From Oscillospiraceae bacterium (GTDB taxonomy: Bacteria; Bacillota; Clostridia; Oscillospirales; Ruminococcaceae): DNA of 7,279 bases. Numbering within the stretch: position 1 is the first letter of the stretch; the number at the start of each line of letters is the position of its first letter. The stretch covers positions 1-7,279 of the forward strand of contig JAEDHF010000092.1 of assembly GCA_016297165.1 (NCBI GenBank). Reading direction: 5' to 3'. Position numbers and translations under genes: made by a program. Positions 1 to 6,465 of the stretch are shown piece by piece. A model generated the notes under the pieces. The model searched no databases, was not told the DNA's origin, and worked only from the letters and a program-made list of their open reading frames with translations.

Positions 1-87
1 ACCCTCTATTCCCCCGTAAATAAAGCCCCCCGAGAGAAAGATTACCCCTGCCTCAAGAAGCTCCCCTAAAAAGCTCTTTATTCTCAT
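1..87 (-). CDS. Partial 5' end of a small probable membrane protein, running off the left edge
   Basis: An open frame starts with ATG at 87-85 on the minus strand and is still open at base 1, giving 29 codons with no stop. The translation begins MRIKSFLGELLEAGV and continues into a hydrophobic Gly-rich stretch ending FIYGGIEG, which looks like a first membrane segment. A weak purine-rich stretch (AAGGG) lies about eight bases before the ATG. The gene would be divergent from the carboxypeptidase, with a 93-base spacer between the starts. The GGxxYxxIE pattern recalls small Firmicutes membrane proteins with a GGxxYxxIExxWRG signature, but the decisive residues lie outside the window. No function is assigned; the main doubt is whether so short a fragment is coding at all. 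Confidence 0.45.
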   Translation of the reverse strand, partial: MRIKSFLGELLEAGVIFLSGGFIYGGIEG

Positions 88-144
88 AATTCACGCCCTT
101 ACAATTTATTGCTATTAAATATTGTTAGTATTAAGTCGTCCTTT

Positions 145-170
145 TATTCATATAATTGAGTACGAAAGGA
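145..170 (+). promoter_or_regulatory. Probable -10 box and ribosome binding site of the carboxypeptidase gene
   Basis: A TATAAT hexamer lies at 151-156 and GAAAGGA at 164-170, ten bases before the ATG at 181. No good -35 box sits 17 bases upstream of the -10; TTGTTA at 122-127 is too far from it, though it would be 17 bases from the weaker TATTCA at 145-150. The RBS is convincing, the exact promoter is not. Confidence 0.4.
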
Positions 171-180
171 CTGATTAGCT

Positions 181-1335
181 ATGAAAATCCGAAAAATTGC
201 TACTACCCTTATGGCGGTATTTTTCTCCCTTACCGCCTTTTCCCGTCCTCTTTCGGCAGAAATGCCCTCTCCCGAAAGCTGTAAGGCGGCGATACTTACG
301 GAGCTTTCTACGGGTACGGTTTTATACGAGCTTAACCCCGACCTTCGGCTCCCTATAGCTTCCGTAACGAAGATTATGACCCTGCTGATTACTGCCGAAG
401 AAATCGAAAAGGGGAATATTTCCTTTTCCGATATTGCGGTTTGCTCCGCTTATGCAGGCAGCATGGACGGGTCGGTAATATGGCTTGAGGAAGGGGAGGA
501 AATGGAGCTGGGCGAGCTTATAAAGTCGGTAGTTATCGCCTCCGCCAACGACGCCTGTGTAGTTATAGCGGAGCATATCGAGGGTTCGGAGGAAAAATTC
601 GTGGAGCGAATGAATAAAAAAGCGAGAAGCTTAGGACTTACAAACACCCATTTCGTAAACTGCGTGGGCTACGACGACCCGGAGCATTATTCCTCCGCAA
701 GGGATATCGCCCTTATGTCGGGGGAGCTTAAGCGCTACGACTATTTCGACGATTTCCTGCTTACGAGACTGGACAGCGTAAGAACAGGCACAAAACGGGA
801 AACCCAGCTTCTTAACACAAACAAGCTTATCCGCTCCTACGACGGAATAAGCGGTCTTAAAACGGGAACTACCGATAATGCAGGCTGCTGCCTTTCCGCT
901 ACCGCCGAAAAAAGGGGTATGGAGCTTTGCGCCGTTGTTCTCGGCTGTCCCGACGACGATACGAGGTTTTCCACGGCTAAAAGCCTGCTTGATTACGGCT
1001 TTGAGGGCTTTGAAAGCGTTATGCCCCACCCCGACGTTTCGGAGCTTCTCGAAATCCCCGTAAAAAGGGGCGTAAAAAAGGCCGCTGACACAAGGTTTTC
1101 AGCGGTTTCGGAGGTTATTCTCCCTAAGGGCAGCGAGAGTAAAATAGAGTATCATTACAGCCGTACTCCCGAAATTTCCGCTCCCGTAGAAAAGGGGCAG
1201 GTCTTAGGCTTCGTGACTATGACTGTTGACGACGAGGTTATCGGAACGGCGAAGATTATCGCCGCAGAGGAGGTCGAGGAGCTTAATTACGGAAAAAGCC
1301 TGTCGTCCCTGCTGGAGGAGATTTTCAGGTTCTGA
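181..1335 (+). CDS. Secreted serine-type D-alanyl-D-alanine carboxypeptidase (DacF/PBP5-like, low-molecular-mass PBP)
   Basis: This peptidase removes the terminal D-Ala from peptidoglycan stem pentapeptides on the outer face of the membrane and so limits cross-linking. All three active-site motifs of the S11 family are present: SVTK at residues 61-64 (nucleophile Ser61, Lys64), SAN at 121-123 and KTG at 227-229. Residues 1-26 form a signal peptide (KIRK, hydrophobic core, probable cleavage after PLSA). Residues about 33-270 are the transpeptidase-like domain, and about 275-365 fit the beta-rich C-terminal domain of PBP5. The last 15 residues (GKSLSSLLEEIFRF) look like the amphipathic helix that anchors these enzymes to the membrane. 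The length of 384 residues is normal. The start is supported by the signal peptide and the GAAAGGA site. DacF is usually beside spoIIA in sporulating species; no sporulation gene is visible here, so a vegetative DacA-type role is equally possible. It converges on the PopT-like gene. Confidence 0.93.
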   Translation: MKIRKIATTLMAVFFSLTAFSRPLSAEMPSPESCKAAILTELSTGTVLYELNPDLRLPIASVTKIMTLLITAEEIEKGNISFSDIAVCSAYAGSMDGSVIWLEEGEEMELGELIKSVVIASANDACVVIAEHIEGSEEKFVERMNKKARSLGLTNTHFVNCVGYDDPEHYSSARDIALMSGELKRYDYFDDFLLTRLDSVRTGTKRETQLLNTNKLIRSYDGISGLKTGTTDNAGCCLSATAEKRGMELCAVVLGCPDDDTRFSTAKSLLDYGFEGFESVMPHPDVSELLEIPVKRGVKKAADTRFSAVSEVILPKGSESKIEYHYSRTPEISAPVEKGQVLGFVTMTVDDEVIGTAKIIAAEEVEELNYGKSLSSLLEEIFRF

Positions 1336-1391
1336 GCGTGAACCTTCCTTTATTAAGCTGATATAATGTAGATTGAGAGTATAATAATAGA

Positions 1392-1420
1392 GGGCTGACA
1401 GCGGTTATCGCTGTCAGCCC
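1392..1420 (-). terminator. Strong hairpin terminator between convergent genes, probably bidirectional
   Basis: A perfect 12-bp stem (GGGCTGACAGCG at 1392-1403 with its complement at 1409-1420) closes a five-base loop GTTAT. On the minus strand it is followed by TCTATTATTATAC, a moderately T-rich tail, 35 bases after the DUF368 stop codon. On the plus strand the tail is GATTTCTATG, which is weaker, but the hairpin is the only one found downstream of the carboxypeptidase. It most likely ends the minus-strand operon and shields both convergent transcripts. Confidence 0.78.
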
Positions 1421-1454
1421 GATTTCTATGACAGAATGTCTGACGGTCGCCGTA

Positions 1455-2597
1455 TCACTCAACCTTAGTCCTTTTCCCCACAAGATATGACAGCGCACCT
1501 CCTGCAAGGAAGGTAACGGCTCCCACAAGGGTAGCAGTATTAAGTCCGAAGCCTTCGGGGAAAATTGCGTAGATAGAGCCGACAACAAGACCTAATATAG
1601 CGCTGAATACTGTCAGGCGGTACTTCTTAAGCAGGAAGGAGATAAGCCTTGCGCCGAAGACTATACCGATAATAACGCCCACCGCTACGGGAATAAGTAC
1701 CGCTATATCGAGATTTTTTATAGCCCCGATAACGGTGCTGTAGGTGCCTAAAAGTACCATAATAAAGGAGCCGGAAACTCCCGGAATTATCATAGCTACC
1801 GCCGCAATCAGCGAGGCAAATAAAAGGGTGAGGAAGAAGGGAACGTCCATAGCGTAGCTCAGGCTAAGCTTAAAGCTGTCCGCCGTTATGCCGTTTATTT
1901 CGCCGCCGGTATCTACGGTAATCTGCAGCTTACCGTGGGGCGGTATTTCGGCGGTATCTTCCAAGGGTACAAAGGTATTAAATGGGTCGGGAACGTCGGT
2001 AAAAAGCCCCTTTATCTGTTCGGAAAGAGAATGCTTTTGTATAAGCTTCGCTCCCGAAACGGTATATTTCGGGTCAAAGCCACCTTCTTCAATGCCTACC
2101 GACCAGTCCTTTACGGTCTTATCGCTGTTATTCTCAACAACAATAGTAATAATGCCGGTTTCCTGTGTGCAGGAAAGACTGTAGGGCTCGGAAGCTCCGC
2201 CCTTTTCAAGCATAGACAGCCCCACAACAAGGACTATTGCCGCTAAAAAGGGAGCGATACAGTAGGGTCGGAACTTTTCCTTTACGGTAGCGTTTCTTAT
2301 AATTAGAGGAACGCTTCCTACTATAAGCCCCATAAAGAACATATAGGTCTGAACGGGAAAATCGGCGAAGAGAGCCGAAATAACGAAGGAAAACCCGATT
2401 ATACCGAGAACTGCCCCTATACCGAAGAAGATAAGGAAGATTATATTTTTCTTAATTTCCTTAAAATTAAGGGATAAAGCGCCGCAGACCTTATCGTAAC
2501 AGCCGAATACAACCAGCATTGTACCTCCCGAAACTCCGGGGATAATGTTGGCGACGCCGAAAACAAGACCGTAAAGAGCGGCAAGTAAATTGTTCAT
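1455..2597 (-). CDS. DUF368 family membrane protein, PopT-like polyprenyl-phosphate translocase with a large extracytoplasmic insert
   Basis: DUF368 proteins (PopT) return undecaprenyl phosphate, the lipid carrier for peptidoglycan and other wall polymers, across the cytoplasmic membrane. The two signature repeats are clear: IIPGVSGGT at residues 18-26 and IIPGVSGS at 270-277, one in each half of an internally duplicated membrane domain. Hydrophobic segments lie near 5-35, 51-76, 84-100, 112-130, 252-290, 298-322, 328-346 and 354-374. Residues about 131-250 are hydrophilic and separate the two halves. This makes the protein 380 residues long, against roughly 270-310 for usual members. Positive residues (KEIKK 46-50, RNATVKEKFR 101-110, KKYR 324-327) place the insert outside the cell. 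The insert's VENNSDKTVKDWSV stretch and a later IPPHGKLQITV resemble alternating beta strands of an Ig-like or carbohydrate-binding sandwich; that is a guess. The ATG has an AGAGG site five to six bases upstream and lies 15 bases after the ATPase stop, so the two genes form an operon. Confidence 0.9.
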   Translation of the reverse strand: MNNLLAALYGLVFGVANIIPGVSGGTMLVVFGCYDKVCGALSLNFKEIKKNIIFLIFFGIGAVLGIIGFSFVISALFADFPVQTYMFFMGLIVGSVPLIIRNATVKEKFRPYCIAPFLAAIVLVVGLSMLEKGGASEPYSLSCTQETGIITIVVENNSDKTVKDWSVGIEEGGFDPKYTVSGAKLIQKHSLSEQIKGLFTDVPDPFNTFVPLEDTAEIPPHGKLQITVDTGGEINGITADSFKLSLSYAMDVPFFLTLLFASLIAAVAMIIPGVSGSFIMVLLGTYSTVIGAIKNLDIAVLIPVAVGVIIGIVFGARLISFLLKKYRLTVFSAILGLVVGSIYAIFPEGFGLNTATLVGAVTFLAGGALSYLVGKRTKVE

Positions 2598-2612
2598 AGA
2601 TTACCTCTCATT

Positions 2613-5129
2613 TTATAAGCTCCGCTTTTTTATTTTCATAAGCTCGGCAGGAAGCTGGAACACTATGGTAATTACTATTCCGAGAATAAACATCATAAGG
2701 TCAACGGAAGCCAGACCGAGAGCGGTATTAAGGAAGGGTATAAAGATAACCGCAATCGTAGAAAGAATAAGAACAACCGAAATTAAAGCGGCTGTACCCT
2801 GTCCCTTAAAGGAGGAGAAAAGGCTCTTATCCGTAAGGTTTATCCAGGCGGAAAGAATAAGTCCGAATACGAAAATGAAAAGGAAGTTGCTGGTAGAGCT
2901 TGGAGTAAGGGCGGCGGCGCTTTCCGTTCCGTAGCCCGAAGAGATTATGTAGAAGAGCGTTTCCGAGACCGCAAGTCCGAGACCCTGTAAAACCGGTACG
3001 AGGAAGAAGCGCTTACTTATTTTTCCCTTTCCGATATACCGTGAGGGAGAAAGTCCCGTTTTCATATCCGCCGAATTATCCATAAACATATATGCTACGG
3101 CAGGAACGATAAGGGTAGTAATAAGCCCCACTATCGTAGGGGTAAGTATAAACTCGCTTCCTAAAAGGAAGTTAACTACGCCGAAGGTTATAACCGCAAT
3201 AAGAGCGGAAAAAACGGTAGAAATTGAGCGCTTTATATTGGAATGTACCTGTCTTGCGTTTCGGAGAATATCAACAGCGTTTTCGAAGCTGTTATCCTCC
3301 ATAGTAATATCACAGGCCTCGAAGGCTGCCCCCGAAACGTCCTTCGCAAGAGAAATTCCAACGTCAGCAAGCTCTAAAAGGTCGCTGTCGGTGGCGCTTT
3401 CTCCCGAAATAGCTACGATTTCTCCCGAATTCTTAAGGGCTTCTATGATAAGAGGCTTCTGCTGTGCAGTAATACCGGCGAAAACGCCTACATATTTAAG
3501 GTCGGGGAGTTCTCCTCTTATAAGCTCGTCACCCGTTACTACGAGCTCGTCCTTTATACCGATTTTACGGGCAATAGCCGCCGCGGTTTCGGGGCTGTCG
3601 CCGGTCATCATAATAACACGGATACCCGTTTTATAGCAGTTCCTTATAGCGGCAGGAATATAATCCCTCGTCTGGTTTTCGAGGGCGATAAGTCCCATAA
3701 AGTTATATCTTATAGAGTTTATACTTTCGGGGATATCGTCCTCCTCCGAGAGCTGTGCGAATGCAACCGCAAGGACATTATAGCCCTGTCCCGCAAAGGA
3801 GGAACGCTTATTCTGTACCGAATAGAGCATATCGGAGGGAACATCGCAAAGGGGCATAAGCCTTTCGGGAGAGCCCTTTATACAAAGAAGCCTTGTACCG
3901 TTAACATTCCAGAGGTTACCCGAAGCGCCGATTTCGTCATTAAAGGGGTATTCCTTTAAAAGCTCGTTATCGTCGTGGAGCTCCTTAGCGTCAACCCCCT
4001 TAAAGGTTGCGTTAAGGATAATAGCCTGGTCGATTATATCGGGGTTAAGCCGCTTACAGGCTAAAACCGATATATTCGTCATCATAGCGGCATTAGCGGA
4101 AAGCTCATCGGCTACCTCCATTCTGTTTTTCGTAACAGTACCGCCTTTTTCTATAAGTATGCAGGTTACTGCATTTATATGCTCGATTGTCTTAAGATTC
4201 TTTATAGAGGTATGACGCTCCTCGAGGCTTTTTGCGCCCTTTATATAATAAATCCTTACAATCGACGCAATTTCCGCAGGAATAAAGCAAAGTGCAAAGG
4301 TAATAGAAGGATAAAGGGTATAGAAAATTGTATGTAAAATGGGGTTATCCATACTTATATCAATAGCGGTAAAGTTAAGAAGAGCGAATACAACAAGCAT
4401 AACTGCCGCAACGATAGTAAAGATATTCGAAACACGAAGCACAAGCTTTTCTATAGAGGTATAATACTCGTCGGTTTCGACGGGAGCGCCGAAGGTCTTG
4501 AAAAACTTTGTATCAACGCCCGTAGCGGTAACCCTCGCCACAAGCTCGCCGCTTACAAGCTTACTGCCCTTATAGATACAGCTTTTCTTGAATTCCTCGT
4601 TTAAGCTGTCCGACCCGGTAATCTTCGCTACAGGGGTCTTATCTCCCGAAAAAATGCTCTCGTCAACGGTAAGGTCCCTTATATCGAGAAGATGTGCGTC
4701 GGCAGGAACGCTCTCACCCTCGGAAAGAAGAATAATATCGTCGGGAACGAGGTGTTCTCTTTTTACGGAGGTAATCTCGCCGTCGCGGATAACGTTATAT
4801 TCAAGCTTTGAGCGCCGCTTAAGCTCGAAAAAGTACTTGTCACACTGTATATGGCGGTAAATTGTACTGCCTGCATAAACTCCGTCCAGAAGGAGAAGGA
4901 TAAGCCCCGTAATATAGCTCCATATATCCTGCGGATAGATAAAGCAGAGCGCCGCCGCACCCAGCATAAGCACAAAGCGCAGGTTTACGAAGGCACCCAG
5001 GGGGTTATAGCCCTTCGTTTTTTCATCAAGTCTTGTATCGCTGTTATAGCCGTAAAGCTTTATATGCTCCGTTACCTTTTCGGAGCTTAAGCCGTTATAA
5101 TCATTTTTAAAGCCGAAAGCCTGAGCCAA
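2613..5129 (-). CDS. P-type-ATPase-like membrane protein with substituted catalytic residues (probable pseudo-ATPase)
   Basis: The architecture is that of a cation P-type ATPase (P2-like) of 838 residues. Numbering is from the TTG start at 5129. An N-terminal cation-ATPase segment (GLSSEKV, 13-19) is followed by membrane segments M1-M2 (about 50-89), an actuator domain, M3-M4 (about 236-296), P and N domains, and M5-M10 (about 639-831). The usual catalytic motifs are altered: TGES reads SGDK (161-164), DKTGTLT reads EKGGTVT (327-333, phosphorylated Asp replaced by Glu327), GDGxND reads GESATD (576-581). KGSPE (418-422) in the nucleotide domain, TGDS (509-512), Lys558 and Asp581 are kept. M4 has IPAEI (283-287) instead of PEGL, and M6 lacks the NxxxD pair. 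The frame is intact. The TTG start is chosen over an ATG at 5213 because it has AAAGGA nine bases upstream and the likely promoter lies between the two. First gene of an operon with the PopT-like gene. Transport activity is doubtful; a regulatory or scaffold role is inferred. Confidence 0.88.
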   Translation of the reverse strand: MAQAFGFKNDYNGLSSEKVTEHIKLYGYNSDTRLDEKTKGYNPLGAFVNLRFVLMLGAAALCFIYPQDIWSYITGLILLLLDGVYAGSTIYRHIQCDKYFFELKRRSKLEYNVIRDGEITSVKREHLVPDDIILLSEGESVPADAHLLDIRDLTVDESIFSGDKTPVAKITGSDSLNEEFKKSCIYKGSKLVSGELVARVTATGVDTKFFKTFGAPVETDEYYTSIEKLVLRVSNIFTIVAAVMLVVFALLNFTAIDISMDNPILHTIFYTLYPSITFALCFIPAEIASIVRIYYIKGAKSLEERHTSIKNLKTIEHINAVTCILIEKGGTVTKNRMEVADELSANAAMMTNISVLACKRLNPDIIDQAIILNATFKGVDAKELHDDNELLKEYPFNDEIGASGNLWNVNGTRLLCIKGSPERLMPLCDVPSDMLYSVQNKRSSFAGQGYNVLAVAFAQLSEEDDIPESINSIRYNFMGLIALENQTRDYIPAAIRNCYKTGIRVIMMTGDSPETAAAIARKIGIKDELVVTGDELIRGELPDLKYVGVFAGITAQQKPLIIEALKNSGEIVAISGESATDSDLLELADVGISLAKDVSGAAFEACDITMEDNSFENAVDILRNARQVHSNIKRSISTVFSALIAVITFGVVNFLLGSEFILTPTIVGLITTLIVPAVAYMFMDNSADMKTGLSPSRYIGKGKISKRFFLVPVLQGLGLAVSETLFYIISSGYGTESAAALTPSSTSNFLFIFVFGLILSAWINLTDKSLFSSFKGQGTAALISVVLILSTIAVIFIPFLNTALGLASVDLMMFILGIVITIVFQLPAELMKIKKRSL

Positions 5130-5138
5130 AATAAACAA

Positions 5139-5144
5139 TCCTTT
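5139..5144 (-). promoter_or_regulatory. Ribosome binding site that fixes the TTG start of the ATPase-like gene
   Basis: AAAGGA reads on the minus strand at 5144-5139, nine bases before TTG at 5129-5127. An earlier TTG at 5138-5136 touches the RBS and is too close. The ATG at 5213-5211 has no comparable site. Confidence 0.7.
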
Positions 5145-5163
5145 CAATATAATATACACACCT

Positions 5164-5192
5164 ATTATATCACATATTGTCAAAAATTGCAA
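5164..5192 (-). promoter_or_regulatory. Promoter of the ATPase-like/PopT-like operon
   Basis: On the minus strand TTGCAA (5192-5187) is separated by 17 bases from TATAAT (5169-5164), which also has an extended -10 (TGATATAAT). Transcription would start near 5157, about 28 bases before the TTG start codon. A better-looking TTGACA (5183-5178) is only eight bases from this -10 and cannot pair with it. Confidence 0.65.
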
Positions 5193-5208
5193 GCCGAGTA
5201 CCTCGGCT
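5192..5208 (-). other. Short hairpin abutting the operon promoter (terminator-like or operator)
   Basis: A 7-bp perfect inverted repeat, AGCCGAG at 5192-5198 and CTCGGCT at 5202-5208, has a three-base loop. On the minus strand it is followed by TGCAATTTTTG, so it could end a short transcript coming from the repeat region. It also touches the -35 box of the operon promoter, so a protein-binding operator is the alternative. The sequence does not decide between them. Confidence 0.5.
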
Positions 5209-5213
5209 GGCAA

Positions 5214-5377
5214 TTCCGCCTTTAAACGGTCTGTTCTTTATAACATTTTCAGAAACGGCGGGGCGGAAGTTTGGTTGAATTTGATACAAAAAGAGTGAGC
5301 GCCCGTCGGTTCCGCCTTTAAATAGTCTGATATATATCGGGTTGTGGTTAACGGAGGTGTCGAGGTTTGGTTGAATT
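5214..5377. repeat. Two 68-bp imperfect direct repeats with a 96-bp period
   Basis: Unit 1 is 5214-5281 and unit 2 is 5310-5377. By eye they align without gaps at 49 of 68 positions. The ends are best kept: the first 13 bases TTCCGCCTTTAAA and the last 12 TTTGGTTGAATT are identical, GTCTG follows at positions 16-20, and the middle (21-40) is diverged. A 28-base spacer separates the units. The period is a multiple of three, so a minus-strand open frame shows IQPN and FKGG twice, but that frame lacks an RBS and overlaps the operon promoter, so a non-coding element is preferred. It fills most of the gene-free stretch 5214-5481; nothing else is recognised in 5378-5481. Confidence 0.75.
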
Positions 5378-5481
5378 AAGAGGGCTTTTTGTGGGCGGTA
5401 TGCCCTGTTTCGGGTTATCATGGGGCGACGGTATTTTCGCAGAAATAACCATTAAGGAAAATAAGGCATACAAAGAATAAA

Positions 5482-5520
5482 ACCGCCCGGTTTGTCAGAA
5501 GCTCTGACAGGTCGGGCGGT
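5482..5520 (-). terminator. Rho-independent terminator of the HEPN/Abi gene
   Basis: ACCGCCCG (5482-5489) pairs with CGGGCGGT (5513-5520), and inside this TGTCAGA (5493-5499) pairs with TCTGACA (5503-5509), with a small three-by-three internal loop and an AGC apex. On the minus strand the stem runs into TTTTATTCTTTG. It starts 12 bases beyond the Abi stop codon. A plus-strand TGTTTTATG tail means it may work both ways. Confidence 0.82.
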
Positions 5521-5532
5521 GTTTTATGTATT

Positions 5533-6432
5533 CTACAACCCCTCGCTAAGCTCACTGTACCAATTCTCGGGAAAGCCTAAAAACTTAACCTCAACAAAAT
5601 CGGAATACTCCGCAATAAGCATACCAAGCTTAAGCATAAAGCTTTTTTCCCACATATCCTTACGGGGGTACATTCTCTTAAGGATAAGGAGATAGTCGTA
5701 GATTGTGTCGGAAAAGCGTCGTTCCGAGTCCGGGGGCTGTTTCGGTACCATATCCATTCGGTTATCGTAAAGCCTGTTATAATGGGCGCAGAAATTTCTT
5801 AGGTCGGAAAGGCATTGTATCCAGTTTTCAACGCAACGCCAGTGATAGCCGAAGGCTGCCTCCGAAATAGCCTTTTTATCCTCTATACTAAGGTCGCAGA
5901 AGAAGGTGTTTAAGGTTCCGAAGCTGAAAAGCTCCATAATTACCCATAGGGGAAAGGCACCGCCGTATTTCTTGTTATGGTGGGCTACGAAGCCCTCCCC
6001 GCCGTTAGCGTCGATAAGCCGCTCCATTTTCTTAAGGAACTGCTTGTGGTTATGCCTTGCGCTGTCGAAGGACGCCTCGTTAAGATAGCCGAGAGCCCCG
6101 TATTTAAAGGCGTGATAGTTGGAGATATGTGCCCGTAGGGTAATTTCGACCTCTTCTAATGCAGTAAGCATAAGGGAACGAAGAAGCCTGTCGAAATCGT
6201 AGATATGCATAACCTTATCGAAGGAGGTCCCGGGGAGATAGCGGCTCTTGTTAGAGGGGTCGAGATAGACGGCGAAATAATGCACAAGGCGGTAGTAGTT
6301 AATATTCTTAAGAGCGAAAGAGGCTCTTTCGGTATTTTCGATTATACAGCCCCTGCTTTCCAGCTTTTCCAGCTGCGCCTCTATGGTAGCAGGACTTTTT
6401 ACCTTACAGTAGGGCTGATTTTGCTTAGCCAT
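5533..6432 (-). CDS. Abi_2 family (AbiD/AbiF-like) HEPN-domain protein, probable RNase in abortive infection
   Basis: Abi_2 proteins are all-helical, cytoplasmic HEPN-fold proteins linked to abortive phage infection. The HEPN catalytic signature R-x4-H is present as RNFCAH at residues 212-217, inside the family-typical LRNFCAHYNRLYDN. The N-terminus also fits: an early SPATIEAQLEKLESRGCII stretch (13-31), LKNINYYRL (41-49), then the helical MHIYDFDRLLRSLMLTALE (75-93) and EITLRAHI (96-103). Length (299 residues) matches full-length members, so it is not truncated. The ATG has an AAAGGAG site six bases upstream and a perfect promoter. It is monocistronic, with its own terminator, and divergent from the Nudix gene. 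Recent work describes AbiF-type proteins paired with structured non-coding RNAs; no such RNA can be assigned here with confidence. RNase activity is inferred from the motif; phage defence is inferred from the family. Confidence 0.9.
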   Translation of the reverse strand: MAKQNQPYCKVKSPATIEAQLEKLESRGCIIENTERASFALKNINYYRLVHYFAVYLDPSNKSRYLPGTSFDKVMHIYDFDRLLRSLMLTALEEVEITLRAHISNYHAFKYGALGYLNEASFDSARHNHKQFLKKMERLIDANGGEGFVAHHNKKYGGAFPLWVIMELFSFGTLNTFFCDLSIEDKKAISEAAFGYHWRCVENWIQCLSDLRNFCAHYNRLYDNRMDMVPKQPPDSERRFSDTIYDYLLILKRMYPRKDMWEKSFMLKLGMLIAEYSDFVEVKFLGFPENWYSELSEGL

Positions 6433-6465
6433 GGCTTTCTCCTTTGTGCAGTATTATACTATATA

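Noticed and set aside
631..1029. 132-codon minus-strand frame inside the carboxypeptidase gene
   Set aside because: It is antisense to a gene with all three catalytic motifs, and shows no recognisable domain or RBS.
2590..2934. 114-codon plus-strand frame antisense to the 3' end of the ATPase-like gene
   Set aside because: Overlaps two well-supported genes in the opposite strand; composition is typical of an antisense shadow. The same holds for frames near 1888-2246, 3238-3636, 4588-4860 and 6205-6477.
5178..5183. Perfect TTGACA as -35 of the operon promoter
   Set aside because: Only eight bases from the TATAAT; from this hexamer a 17-base spacer leads to TGTGTA, a poor -10. The TTGCAA further upstream has the right spacing.
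5130..5213. N-terminal extension of the ATPase-like protein to the ATG at 5213
   Set aside because: The -10/-35 elements lie inside it and it has no RBS; the TTG at 5129 has AAAGGA at good distance and the homologous region begins just after it.
5170..5421. 83-codon minus-strand open frame over the direct repeats
   Set aside because: No ribosome binding site before its ATG, it runs through the likely operon promoter, and its low-complexity look comes from the DNA repeat; treated as non-coding.
6109..6135. Possible second HEPN R-x6-H motif (RAHISNYH, residues 100-107)
   Set aside because: Spacing and context differ from the catalytic motif, and in this family the region is a general conserved helix; the RNFCAH at 212-217 is the credible site.
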